Assembly: GCF_014297465.1 (NCBI RefSeq)
Contig: NZ_JACORT010000009.1
Span: 62,001-126,000 of the forward strand
From: Ramlibacter cellulosilyticus
Lineage (GTDB): Bacteria; Pseudomonadota; Gammaproteobacteria; Burkholderiales; Burkholderiaceae_C
Direction: 5' to 3'
DNA: 64,000 nucleotides
The position numbers and the translations under genes were made by a program. Below are positions 26,266-35,135 of the stretch, piece after piece. Position 1 is the first letter of the stretch. The number at the start of each line of letters is the position of its first letter. Below the pieces are notes generated by a model. The model was not told the DNA's origin, searched no databases, and saw only the letters and a program-made list of their open reading frames with translations.

Positions 26266-26381
26266 CGGTGGGGTTCGCTCGCGCTCACCTGCCGGCGCTG
26301 GCGCGCCGCCACCCTACAGGAAAGCGAATGTAGGCTGGGGCGGCGCCAGCCGCCGACGGTGAGCGAACGCGAACCCCACCG
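26266..26381. repeat. Long imperfect palindrome, family A copy 1
   Basis: Arms of 24 bases (26266-26289 and 26358-26381) are near-perfect inverted copies starting CGGTGGGGTTCGC. An inner segment at about 26310-26315 reads CACCCTAC-like sequence shared with the copies near 37.6 and 50.7 kb. It fills the convergent gap between htpG and the ModA-like gene and may terminate both. Confidence 0.8.
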
Positions 26382-26390
26382 ATCCATGCC

Positions 26391-27086
26391 TCACTCGAAC
26401 CCGCACCTCTTGCGCGTCTCCGCCGCCTCCGCCGCCGTCAACGCCACGATCAGCGCCCGCGCCAGCTCCGGCTCCTGCGCGCCCACCGCCACCGCCGCCG
26501 TGTACGTCGTCGTCAGCTCGTAAGGCTCCGGCAGCAGCCCGTTCAGCCGCACGCCCGGCGTGATCAGGATCTCCGTCACCTGCGTGCAGCCCACCGCTTC
26601 CGGTTCCGTCGACTGCGCCAGCGCCGCCATCGCGGTCGCGCCGTTCGGGTAGGTCTTGAGCCTGGCCTTGTCGTGGTCCAGGCCCATCGCCTGCAGGACC
26701 TTCAGGAAGTGGATGCCGGCCGTGGCCTTGGCCGGATCGGGGAAGTAGATCGCGGGAGCGGCCTGCAGCAGCGCCTGCAGCTTCTGCGGCGTGTCCACCG
26801 CCACGGGCGGGTGCTTCTCCTTCAGCGCGACGCCGGTCTTCACCTGGCCGACGGCCTTCACGGTCGCCGCCTCGGCGCGGTCCTGCGCCACGAGGTCCTC
26901 GATCAGCGCGAGCGACAGGATCAGAAGGTCGCAGGGCGCGCCGGCCAGCAGCTTGTCCTTCATCGCACCGACGGCGCCGAACGTGCCTTCGATCCTGCAG
27001 TCGTGCTTCTTCTCGAACGCGGGCTGCAGGCGGCTGACGAGGCCGCTGGCGGCGCCGCCACTCAGGATGCGGAGCGTGCGGGGCAT
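26391..27086 (-). CDS. ModA-like substrate-binding protein, no obvious signal peptide
   Basis: The 231-residue product resembles molybdate-type periplasmic binding proteins: 'RILSGGAASGLVSRLQPAFE' at the start, 'GAVGAMKDKLLAGAPCDLLI' near residue 38, and 'GVRLNGLLPEPYELTTTYTA' near 178. No signal peptide is visible; the protein starts directly with the first beta strand ('MPRTLRILSGG'). It therefore appears cytoplasmic or the annotated start is incomplete. It is the last gene of a three-gene unit with two Bug proteins (1-base gap upstream). No ABC permease or ATPase is adjacent. The ligand is unknown. Confidence 0.75.
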   Translation of the reverse strand: MPRTLRILSGGAASGLVSRLQPAFEKKHDCRIEGTFGAVGAMKDKLLAGAPCDLLILSLALIEDLVAQDRAEAATVKAVGQVKTGVALKEKHPPVAVDTPQKLQALLQAAPAIYFPDPAKATAGIHFLKVLQAMGLDHDKARLKTYPNGATAMAALAQSTEPEAVGCTQVTEILITPGVRLNGLLPEPYELTTTYTAAVAVGAQEPELARALIVALTAAEAAETRKRCGFE

Positions 27087-27087
27087 G

Positions 27088-28068
27088 TCAATCTGCCTTG
27101 ATGTTGGCGGACTTGATGACCTTCGCCCACTTCGCCACGTCGTCGCGGACGTACTTGTCGAAGGCCTGCGGGTTCATGACCATGGCCACGGCACCTTGCT
27201 TCGCCCAGGCCTGCTGCACCTCGGGCTGGCTCACGATCTTCGACACGGCTTCGTTCAGGCGCTGCACCACGGCCGGCGGCGTGCCCTTGGGCGCCAGCAG
27301 CCCGAGCCAGATGGTCGCTTCGTAACCGGGCACCCCCGATTCGTCGACCGTCGGCACCTCGGGGAGCACGGTCGAGCGCTGCTTGCCGGTGGTGGCGATG
27401 GCCTTCACCTTGCCCGCCTTCACCTGCTCGGTCATGGTGGTGACCGCGTCGAACATCATGTCGACCTGGCCGCCCAGCACGTCGGTGCGCGCGCCCGAAC
27501 TGCCCTTGTACGGGATATGCACGATCTTCGTGTCCGACATGCTCTTGAAGAGCTCGCCGGCCATGTGGTACGGGGTGCCGGTGCCCGACGACGCGTAGTT
27601 GAGCTTGCCCGGCCGTTCCTTCGCGAGCTTGAGGATGTCGCGGACGTTGTTCACGGGCACGGCGGGATGCGCCACCAGCACGAGGTCCGAGGAGTTGATC
27701 GGCGCCACCGCCACGAAGTCGCGTTCGAGGTCGTAGGGCCTGTTCGGCACCAGCGTCTCGTTCACGGTGTGCGTGTTCGACATGAGCAGCAAGGTGTAGC
27801 CGTCCGGCGGCGACTTCGCCACCATCTCGGTGCCGATCACCGCCCCCGCGCCGGGACGGTTCTCCACCACGAAGGCCTGCCCGAGCGACTCCGGCAGGCG
27901 CTGCGCCAGGAAGCGCGCGAACACGTCCGCGGGGCCGCCCACCGCGAAGGGCACGATGATCTTCACCGGCCGCGCGGGCCAGTTCTGCGCTGCCGACGCG
28001 AGGGGCTGCAGCAGGGCCGCGGCGCAGGCGCCGGCGGCGAGGCAGCGCAGGAACGGGTGGCGCTTCAT
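27088..28068 (-). CDS. Bug-family (TctC-type) solute-binding protein
   Basis: This 326-residue periplasmic binding protein has a signal peptide ending near 'LASAAQ'. The Bug signature 'WPARPVKIIVPFAVGGPADV' is at about residues 30-49, and the family 'NYASSGTGTPYHMAGELF' near 155. Bug proteins usually bind carboxylates or amides for tripartite TctABC transporters or for sensing. No tctA or tctB is nearby, so this is an orphan, typical of Comamonadaceae genomes. It lies 16 bases after a second Bug gene. Confidence 0.93.
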   Translation of the reverse strand: MKRHPFLRCLAAGACAAALLQPLASAAQNWPARPVKIIVPFAVGGPADVFARFLAQRLPESLGQAFVVENRPGAGAVIGTEMVAKSPPDGYTLLLMSNTHTVNETLVPNRPYDLERDFVAVAPINSSDLVLVAHPAVPVNNVRDILKLAKERPGKLNYASSGTGTPYHMAGELFKSMSDTKIVHIPYKGSSGARTDVLGGQVDMMFDAVTTMTEQVKAGKVKAIATTGKQRSTVLPEVPTVDESGVPGYEATIWLGLLAPKGTPPAVVQRLNEAVSKIVSQPEVQQAWAKQGAVAMVMNPQAFDKYVRDDVAKWAKVIKSANIKAD

Positions 28069-28084
28069 GGAAGCCTCCTTGGCG

Positions 28085-29050
28085 TCATTCGACCTTGCCG
28101 ATCTTCTTCACGACGTCGGCCATGCGCTTCACGTCGTTCTGCACGTACTTCTCGAAGTCGGGCGTGTCCTGGAACATCACGGGGCTGCCGGCGTTCAGGA
28201 TCACCTGGTTGACCTTGGGATCGGCGGCGGCGGCCTTCACGGCGGCGCGCAGGCGCTGCACGACGGGCTCGGGCGTGCCGGCCGGCACGAACAGGCCGGA
28301 CCACTGCGCGTACTCGGCGTCGTAGCCGGACTGCTTCAGCGAAGGCACGTCCGGCAGGGTTTCCAGCTTCGTGGTGCCCCAGTGGGCGAGCACGCGGATC
28401 TTGCCGGCCTTGACGTGCTGCAGCACGGTGGCGGGGCCGGTGGACAGCGCGTCGACCTGGCCGCCGAGCAGCGCGACCACGGCCGGGCCCGCGCCCGTGT
28501 ACGGGATGTGGGTCATGCGGACGTTGGCGACCTGCTTGAGGATCTCCATGGGCACGTGCATCGTGCCGTAGTTGCCCGACGAGCCGAAGTTGATGGCGCC
28601 CGGACGCTTGCGCGCGTCGTCCACGAAGTCCTTCACCGTCTTCCAGGGCGCGTCGGCGCGCACGGCCAGCACGGTCGGGTCGGCGGTGATGCGCGCGATG
28701 GGGCGCAGGGAGGCGTACGAGTACATCTGCGTGCGGCCGAGGATGGTGTCCGCCTCGGGCAGCACGCTGTACGAGGACAGCGCCATCAGGATCGTGTACC
28801 CGTCGGGTGCGGCCTTGGCCACCTGGGCCATGCCGATGCCGCCGCCGGCGCCGCCCTTGTTCTCGATCACCACCGGCTGGCCGAGCTCGCGCGACATGGC
28901 CTCCGCCACCGGGCGGCCCACCACGTCGGCCAGGCCGCCGGGCGGGAAGGGCACGATCATCGTGACGGGCTTGCTGGGGTAGGCGGCCTGCGCAACGGCG
29001 AGGCCGGCCGCGGCGGCAAGGCCCGCGGCCAGGAGAAGTCGGCGCATCAT
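28085..29050 (-). CDS. Bug-family (TctC-type) solute-binding protein
   Basis: The product is 321 residues from the ATG at 29050, which has AGGAG eight bases upstream; the longer frame to 29083 lacks such a site. The signal peptide ends near 'GLAVAQAA', then the Bug motif 'YPSKPVTMIVPFPPGGLADV'. Near residue 160, 'NFGSSGNYGTMHVPMEIL' matches the ligand-binding loop. It is the first gene of a unit with another Bug protein and a ModA-like protein. It diverges from a fumarylacetoacetate-hydrolase-family gene, suggesting that an aromatic or keto-acid compound may be bound; this is inference. Confidence 0.93.
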   Translation of the reverse strand: MMRRLLLAAGLAAAAGLAVAQAAYPSKPVTMIVPFPPGGLADVVGRPVAEAMSRELGQPVVIENKGGAGGGIGMAQVAKAAPDGYTILMALSSYSVLPEADTILGRTQMYSYASLRPIARITADPTVLAVRADAPWKTVKDFVDDARKRPGAINFGSSGNYGTMHVPMEILKQVANVRMTHIPYTGAGPAVVALLGGQVDALSTGPATVLQHVKAGKIRVLAHWGTTKLETLPDVPSLKQSGYDAEYAQWSGLFVPAGTPEPVVQRLRAAVKAAAADPKVNQVILNAGSPVMFQDTPDFEKYVQNDVKRMADVVKKIGKVE

Positions 29051-29124
29051 CGGGGGAACTCCTAGGGGTTGTTTTGTTAGCATGCTATGGAACCCCTCCG
29101 TCCCCGCGCAACAGAGTTTCCACC

Positions 29125-30000
29125 ATGAGAATTGCCGCTTACCGCTACCAGGGCCAGCCCGGCGTCGGCCGCGTATCCGCCGACGGCCAGCAGGTCGAAC
29201 CCTTCCAGCTCGACGCCCAGCAGGCCGCCCTCGGCGCCCTGCCGCTCGTCGAGGCGCAGGCCGCAGGCCGCGCGCTGCCGCCCACGGGCCAGTCGATCCC
29301 GCTGCAGCAGGTGCAGCTCACGGCGCCGGTACCGCGTCCGCGCCGCAACATCTTCTGCGTCGGCAAGAACTACCACGCGCACGCCAAGGAGTTCGCCGGC
29401 AGCGGCTTCGACTCCAGCGCCAAGTCCGGCGGCGACATCCCGTCCGCCCCCATCATCTTCTCCAAGGTGCCGGAGTCGGTGGTCGGGCCGAACGACAACA
29501 TCCTGTACCCGGCCGAAGTCTCCACCGCGATCGACTACGAAGCCGAACTCACCGTGGTGATCGGCCGGGGCGGCAAGGGCATCAGGAAAGCCGACGCCAT
29601 GCAGCACGTGTGGGGCTACACGATCGTCAACGACGTGACCGCGCGCGACTGGCAGGGCCGCCACTCGCAGTGGCTGCTGGGCAAGTCCTTCGACACCTTC
29701 TGCCCGATGGGGCCGTGGCTCGTCTCGGCCGACGAGATGGACGGCCAGAACACGGACGTGAAGTGCTGGGTGAACGGCGAACTGCGCCAGGACGCCAACA
29801 CGAAGGATTTCATCTTCGACATCCCGACGCTGATCGAGTGCATCTCGGCCGGCATCACCCTCTACCCCGGCGACCTGATCGCCACCGGCACGCCGGCGGG
29901 CGTGGGCATCGGGTTCAAGCCGCCGAAGTACCTGGGGCGGGGGGATGTGGTGAAGATCGAGATCGGGGGCATCGGGGTGCTGGAGAACACGCTGCGCTGA
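29125..30000 (+). CDS. Fumarylacetoacetate hydrolase family protein
   Basis: The 291-residue enzyme belongs to the FAH superfamily, which hydrolyses or isomerises 2-oxo acids such as acylpyruvates and ring-cleavage products. The metal site is visible: 'DYEAELTVVIGRGGKGIRKA' supplies the acidic ligands, and 'YTIVNDVTARDWQ' continues the family core. The C-terminal 'GDLIATGTPAGVGIGFKPPK' loop is typical. The ATG at 29125 begins the N-terminal domain; earlier codons in the frame are promoter sequence. The gene diverges from the Bug operon across a 74-base gap, implying shared control. Confidence 0.92.
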   Translation: MRIAAYRYQGQPGVGRVSADGQQVEPFQLDAQQAALGALPLVEAQAAGRALPPTGQSIPLQQVQLTAPVPRPRRNIFCVGKNYHAHAKEFAGSGFDSSAKSGGDIPSAPIIFSKVPESVVGPNDNILYPAEVSTAIDYEAELTVVIGRGGKGIRKADAMQHVWGYTIVNDVTARDWQGRHSQWLLGKSFDTFCPMGPWLVSADEMDGQNTDVKCWVNGELRQDANTKDFIFDIPTLIECISAGITLYPGDLIATGTPAGVGIGFKPPKYLGRGDVVKIEIGGIGVLENTLR

Positions 30001-30012
30001 CGCGGTGCGAAC

Positions 30013-30107
30013 GCTGGGGTGCGCTGCGCGCAACCCAGCCTACATACCGGGCTCATGGCCGGCGTAGATCGGGGCCGTAGGCTGGGTTGCGCGCAGCGCA
30101 CCCCAGC
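30013..30107. repeat. Long perfect palindrome, family B
   Basis: A 31-base arm at 30013-30043 is repeated exactly as its complement at 30077-30107, with a 33-base centre. It starts GCTGGGGTGCGCTGCGCGC and ends at a CCTAC. It fills the convergent gap between the FAH-family gene and srkA. The arms differ from family A, although size and placement are the same. Confidence 0.85.
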
Positions 30108-30122
30108 AACCCCACGCCTCCT

Positions 30123-31130
30123 TCAAGCCACCAGCGCCGGCTCCTCCATCGCCTCCATCTGCTCCTCCAGCATCTGCAGCTGCCCGCGCCAGTAGTCGCT
30201 GGTGCCGAACCACGGAAACGCGATCGGGAAGGCGGGATCGTCCCAGCGCCGCGCCAGCCACGCACTGTAGTGGATGAGGCGCAGCGTGCGCAGCGGCTCG
30301 ATCAACGCCAGCTCGTTGCGGTCGAAGTCGCGCAGCTGCTCGTAGCCATCGAGCAGCGCGCCCAGCTGGCGCTGGCGCTGCGCGCGCTCTCCGGACAACA
30401 GCATCCACAGGTCCTGCACCGCGGGCCCGGTGCGCGCGTCGTCCAGGTCCACGAAGTGCGGCCCGGCGTCGGGTGTCCAGAGGATGTTGCCGGGATGGCA
30501 GTCGCCATGCAGCCGCAGCAGGCGCACGCCGTCCGCACGCGCCGTCTCGAACGCCGAGCGCACCTGCGCCAGCGCTTTCTCGCAAGCCCGCTGCCACTCG
30601 CCCTGCACGTCCAGCGGAATGGCGTGATGGGCGAGCAGCCAGTCGCGCGGCTCCTCGCCGAAGCTGGCCACGTCGATCGCGGGGCGCACGGCGAAGGCCG
30701 AACGGGCGCCGACGGTGTGCAGCCGCGCGAGGTAGCGGCCGATCCACTCCAGCACCTCGCCGTCGTCGAGCTCCGGCGCGCGGCCGCCGCGGCGCGGCGA
30801 CACGCTGAAGGCGAAGCCGGCGTGGTGGTGCAGCGTGCTGCCTTGCGGCGCCAGCGGCGCGACGGCAGGCACTTCGGCCGCCAGCAGCTCCTGCGCGAAG
30901 GCGTGCTCCTCCAGGACCTGCGCCTCGCTCCAGCGGCCCGGCCGGTAGAACTTGGCGACGACGATCGCGCTGCCCTCGAACGCGTCTTCCAGGTGGACCT
31001 GGTAGACGCGGTTCTCGTAGGAGCTCAGGGCGAGCAGACGCCCGTCACCGAAGAGGCCCACGGACGCGAGTGCATCCAGCACCACGTCGGGCGTGAGGGT
31101 CTCGTACGGATGGCGAGCGTCTGGTTCCAT
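30123..31130 (-). CDS. srkA: SrkA (YihE)-like stress response kinase
   Basis: SrkA is a eukaryotic-like serine/threonine kinase that protects cells from stress-induced death. The 335-residue product has the APH/kinase fold: 'IVVAKFYRPGRWSEAQVLEE' carries the ATP-contacting lysine, 'LHGDCHPGNILW' is the catalytic loop near residue 207, and 'FVDLDDARTGPAVQDLWML' is the metal-binding loop. The C-terminal 'HYSAWLARRWDDPAFPIAFP' segment is characteristic of YihE. The gene lies just downstream of ohr, in a stress-related group. Confidence 0.92.
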   Translation of the reverse strand: MEPDARHPYETLTPDVVLDALASVGLFGDGRLLALSSYENRVYQVHLEDAFEGSAIVVAKFYRPGRWSEAQVLEEHAFAQELLAAEVPAVAPLAPQGSTLHHHAGFAFSVSPRRGGRAPELDDGEVLEWIGRYLARLHTVGARSAFAVRPAIDVASFGEEPRDWLLAHHAIPLDVQGEWQRACEKALAQVRSAFETARADGVRLLRLHGDCHPGNILWTPDAGPHFVDLDDARTGPAVQDLWMLLSGERAQRQRQLGALLDGYEQLRDFDRNELALIEPLRTLRLIHYSAWLARRWDDPAFPIAFPWFGTSDYWRGQLQMLEEQMEAMEEPALVA

Positions 31131-31152
31131 GCGGCATTGTCGCCGCAGGAGC

Positions 31153-31572
31153 TCACTTCACCGTGATCTGCACGTCGATGTTGTTGCGGGTCGCGTTGGA
31201 GTACGGGCAGACCTTGTGGGCCTCGGCCACGAGCTGCTCCGCCTTGGCGCGCTCCATGCCGGGCACGGTGATGTTCAGGCGCACGGCGATGCCGTAGCCC
31301 AGCGACGTGGGGCCGAGGTCCACTTCCGCGTCGATGGCCGTGTCGTTCGGCACCTGCACGCCGACCTTCGGGGCGACGGCCTTCATCGCGCCGAGGAAGC
31401 ACGCGGAGTAGCCGACGCCGAACAGCTGCTCGGGGTTCGTGCCCTGGCCGGCGCCGCCGGGGGAGGACAGCTTCACCTCGATGCGGCCGTCGTCCGAGCG
31501 GCCGGTGCCTTCGCGGCCGCCGACGGCATGGGTCTTGGCGGTGTAGAGGACTTTGTCGAGAGCGGTGGGCAT
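31153..31572 (-). CDS. ohr: Ohr, organic hydroperoxide resistance protein
   Basis: Ohr is a thiol peroxidase that reduces organic and lipid hydroperoxides. The 139-residue product has the catalytic pair C58 ('[12 protein letters not shown]') and C122 ('[13 protein letters not shown]'), with R20 and E48 in the expected places. Length is standard for the family. It is transcribed after ohrR with a 34-base gap, so peroxide inactivation of OhrR should raise expression of both genes. Confidence 0.97.
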   Translation of the reverse strand: MPTALDKVLYTAKTHAVGGREGTGRSDDGRIEVKLSSPGGAGQGTNPEQLFGVGYSACFLGAMKAVAPKVGVQVPNDTAIDAEVDLGPTSLGYGIAVRLNITVPGMERAKAEQLVAEAHKVCPYSNATRNNIDVQITVK

Positions 31573-31606
31573 CGTTGCTTCCTTGTGGTGGGGTGGGGGG
31601 AAAGGA

Positions 31607-32056
<450 letters not shown>

Positions 32057-32069
32057 GCCGCGAAGTCTA

Positions 32070-32088
32070 GTACAAGATTGAATTGCAC
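32070..32088 (-). promoter_or_regulatory. Candidate OhrR operator
   Basis: GTACAA (32070-32075), seven bases, then TTGCAC (32083-32088) form a near-perfect inverted repeat (5 of 6 pairs). It lies in an AT-rich stretch just upstream of ohrR. Spacing and TACAA core resemble known OhrR sites. Confidence 0.6.
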
Positions 32089-32141
32089 GCAACTGAACTG
32101 CGGAAGGGGAGGGCGGCCACTGCCACCCTCCGCACTGGCGG

Positions 32142-34088
32142 TCAGCGCACCGTCGTCGGCGTCACCCAGGTGTAGCCCAGCGCGGTGATGCCGTCGACGA
32201 GCCGCGTGAAGTCCTGGTAGCCCGTCGTGCCGATGTCCTTCTCCAGCCAGAACGGGTGGAAGAAGAAGGAGCCGAAGCCGTCGCGCACCGTCAGCGCGTA
32301 CTGGGCGTTCAGGAGGATGTCCTGCCAGGAGTAGGTGAAGTAGGAGGTGGGGTCGATCCGGCGGATGTCGTACTCGATGTTGCCCAGGTTCTCCGGCAGC
32401 ACCTTCTGGCCGTAGTAGTCGCGCTGGATCACGTACGGGAAGATCTGGCCGGCGGAGAAGTCCTTGCCCGCATGCGGCGAGAAGTCCGGCTTGTCCGCGG
32501 TGAAGTAGACGACCCGCTGGTACGTCGTGTTGAACGCCAGCGGCACCGCGCGCGAAGCGGTGGGCGAGGCCATGTAGTGCGGCGTCTCCCAGGCGACGGG
32601 CCCGTAGTTGAACTGCCCCAGCTCCCACAGCCCCTTGGTGAAGCGCCCGAGCGCCCACTCCGTGGAGTCTTCCGGCACCGGCGCGTTGTGCGCGATGTCC
32701 CAGAACTCGTAGTCGTCGCCGCTCATGCCGGTCCACGGGTTCTTCACGGCGCCGTACTGATGCGTGTAGCCGTGCATCACGATCTCGCCGCCGCGGGGCA
32801 AGGCGTAGTCCAGCGCGGTGCGCAGGTTGGTGGCCTGCGCGAGCGGGATCTCCTGCGGCACGCCGTCGTTGCCCGAGCCCTTGGGATCCATGTGGTGCGG
32901 GATCACGGCGATGGAGAAGCGGATGTTGCGGCCCTGCAGGAAGTCGGTCAGCCGCTTCATGGCGCTCACCGACACGGGCGCTCCCACGTCTTCCAGGCGC
33001 ACCATGGCCTGGTGCTGCTCGGGGTGGTCGATGCCGAGCATGTCGTGCAGCAGGTCGGCGAGCACGAGGTAGCGGTCGCGCGGGCCGATGAAGCTGAAGG
33101 GAATGTCCGCGACGTACCAGAAGCGGCCGGAGCGCACGACGTACGGTGCCTGCTCGCCGGTCCTGGAATTGCGGATCGGGACGACCACGCTGGCCTTCGC
33201 GGCGTCGGCGACTTCGGTGACGCCGATGTCCGGGTCCGCGTCGATCGCGTTCTTCTGCGCGTCGTAGGCGTAGTACTTGACGAAGTCCTTGCCCTTGTAG
33301 GCGACGGTGTCGAAGAAGCCGGGGCTGGGCGCCGCGGCGGTGGGCTGCGCGTTCATGCCGCGCAGGTCGTCGAAGGCGATGCCGCGCGTCGCGGTGAACT
33401 GGTACGCCGGATCGTCCGCGAGCCGCCAGAGGTTGTACTTGAACCAGACGAGCGTCTTCGTCGTCGCCGCCGCATCGGCGAGGAAGGCGGTGGGCAGCTG
33501 CGTGTCGTACGCCGCGCCCAGGTAGAAGGTGGCGTCGTGCGCCGCCATCTGGCCCGCGGCATAGCGGTGCACGGGCACGAGGTCCACCTTCGCATCGAAG
33601 TGCCCGAGCAGGTTGCCGAGCATGATCGCGTAGGAGAAGCCCAGCTTCTCGTACTCGCCCGCGGGAGCGTCGTAGAGGACGAGGGTCGTGGGACCGGCGG
33701 GCGCCGGGGCGGGGCCGGTGCCGCCGGTGCCCGTGCCGCCACCTGCGCTGGTGCCGCCGCCACTACTCGTGCCTCCGCCGGCGCTGGTGCCGCCGCCCGT
33801 GCTGCCCCCGGTCGACGGCCTGGCCGGATACGGGCCCACGTCCGCGATCGTCACCTTGTCGGGCACGCCGCCCGGCACGCCGGCAGCCGCGTTGCCGCCC
33901 GGAACGGCGGGCGCGGGAGCAGCGCCAGTCGCCGACCCGGGCGATGGAGCCGACGCCGGCGCCGGCGTGGAGCCGTTCGTTGCGCTTCCGGCGGAACCCG
34001 ATCCACCACCGCCGCCGCCGCAGCCACCCAGCAGCGCACCGAGACACAGCGCGCCCGCGGCGCACAGCGCCCGCACCTGGACTTCCAT
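32142..34088 (-). CDS. DUF2334-type polysaccharide-deacetylase-like lipoprotein
   Basis: The 648-residue product has a lipoprotein signal peptide ('LGALLGGC', C23) followed by a long glycine/serine/proline linker to about residue 135. The C-terminal region is a DUF2334-like domain related to polysaccharide deacetylases. 'AMVRLEDVGAPVSVSAMKRL' near residue 365 and 'EIVMHGYTHQYGAVKNPWTG' near 435 carry the acidic and histidine positions of the catalytic site. Such proteins probably act on cell-surface polysaccharide from the outer or inner membrane. Substrate is unknown. It stands alone, about 85 bases from the ohrR promoter. Confidence 0.82.
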   Translation of the reverse strand: MEVQVRALCAAGALCLGALLGGCGGGGGGSGSAGSATNGSTPAPASAPSPGSATGAAPAPAVPGGNAAAGVPGGVPDKVTIADVGPYPARPSTGGSTGGGTSAGGGTSSGGGTSAGGGTGTGGTGPAPAPAGPTTLVLYDAPAGEYEKLGFSYAIMLGNLLGHFDAKVDLVPVHRYAAGQMAAHDATFYLGAAYDTQLPTAFLADAAATTKTLVWFKYNLWRLADDPAYQFTATRGIAFDDLRGMNAQPTAAAPSPGFFDTVAYKGKDFVKYYAYDAQKNAIDADPDIGVTEVADAAKASVVVPIRNSRTGEQAPYVVRSGRFWYVADIPFSFIGPRDRYLVLADLLHDMLGIDHPEQHQAMVRLEDVGAPVSVSAMKRLTDFLQGRNIRFSIAVIPHHMDPKGSGNDGVPQEIPLAQATNLRTALDYALPRGGEIVMHGYTHQYGAVKNPWTGMSGDDYEFWDIAHNAPVPEDSTEWALGRFTKGLWELGQFNYGPVAWETPHYMASPTASRAVPLAFNTTYQRVVYFTADKPDFSPHAGKDFSAGQIFPYVIQRDYYGQKVLPENLGNIEYDIRRIDPTSYFTYSWQDILLNAQYALTVRDGFGSFFFHPFWLEKDIGTTGYQDFTRLVDGITALGYTWVTPTTVR

Positions 34089-34252
34089 GACTTCTCCCGG
34101 TTCTCTTCTCGGGAAACCAATCTACCGACGCGCCACGTGCGGGTTCACGGACGCGGGACGATCCGCTCGTAGGATTGGAGCGATCGCGCGGGCCGGCGGC
34201 CACCGTGCAGGGCAGGTGGCTCTGCGGGAGAAGGAAGACTTTGGTCTGCTTG

Positions 34253-35065
34253 CTAGCGCCCGGTGAAGCGCGCCTGGCGCTTCTCGACGAACGAGCGCAC
34301 GCCTTCGGCGGCGTCTTCGCTGCGGGCCAGGTGCTGTTGCACCGCCACGAATTCGGCCATGGCTTCCAGCGGTCCGCGCTCCACGGCCTTCAGCGCATTG
34401 CGCCGCGTCGCGACGACGGCCATCGGCGCCTGGTCCGCGATGCTTTCGGCGATGCGGATCGCCTCCTGCAGTTCGCCGCCGCGCGGGACGACCTTCTGCA
34501 CGAAGTTCAGCCGCAAGGCTTCGGCCGCGCCGAACTCGTCGCCGGTCAGCAGGTGCAGCAGCGCGTTGCCCAGGCCGGCGCGCTCCGCCATGCGCAGGGT
34601 CGCGCCACCGGTGGCCATGATCCCGCGCTTCACTTCCAGCTGCGAGAAGCGGCAATCGTCCGCGGCCACCACGATGTCGGCGGCCAGCATCAGCTCGATG
34701 CCGAGCGTGAAGGTGATCCCCTGGACCGCCACCACCATGGGCTTCGTGCGGCGCCGGTAGCCGGGCGAGCCCAGGTCCAGCGGTTCCACGGCCCCGTGCG
34801 GCCAGAGCTTCTCGCCCTTCTGCATGGCCGGGGCGATGGTCGGCAGGTCCAGGCCGGCGGTGAAGTGGTCCCCGTGCGCGAACAGCACGCCGACGCGCAG
34901 CGCGGGATCCTCGTCCAGCAAGGTGTACGCTTCGGCCAGCTCGCGGAACATCCGCGGCGTGAAGCCGTTGCGCTTGGCGGGCCGGTTGATGCCCACCAGC
35001 AGCAGCGCGCCGCGCCGCTCGGTCGTGATCGTTCCTTCGGGGGGAGGCGGGAGGGCGTTTTCCAT
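34253..35065 (-). CDS. Enoyl-CoA hydratase/isomerase family (crotonase) protein
   Basis: This crotonase-fold enzyme has 270 residues from the ATG at 35065. 'HGDHFTAGLDL' near residue 63 and 'VQGITFTLGIELMLAADIVV' near 112 form the oxyanion hole. At the usual catalytic glutamate region the sequence is 'FSQLEVKRGIMATGGATLRM', so the first acid position may be E or its neighbour and the exact activity is uncertain. It likely hydrates or isomerises an acyl-CoA. A GMC oxidoreductase gene diverges from it across 70 bases. Confidence 0.88.
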   Translation of the reverse strand: MENALPPPPEGTITTERRGALLLVGINRPAKRNGFTPRMFRELAEAYTLLDEDPALRVGVLFAHGDHFTAGLDLPTIAPAMQKGEKLWPHGAVEPLDLGSPGYRRRTKPMVVAVQGITFTLGIELMLAADIVVAADDCRFSQLEVKRGIMATGGATLRMAERAGLGNALLHLLTGDEFGAAEALRLNFVQKVVPRGGELQEAIRIAESIADQAPMAVVATRRNALKAVERGPLEAMAEFVAVQQHLARSEDAAEGVRSFVEKRQARFTGR

Positions 35066-35135
35066 GAGCACGATTAGAGCAGCCACTCGGCCCGGCGCGC
35101 CAGCGTGCGCCTAGACTGCCGTGGAGGAGACCAGG

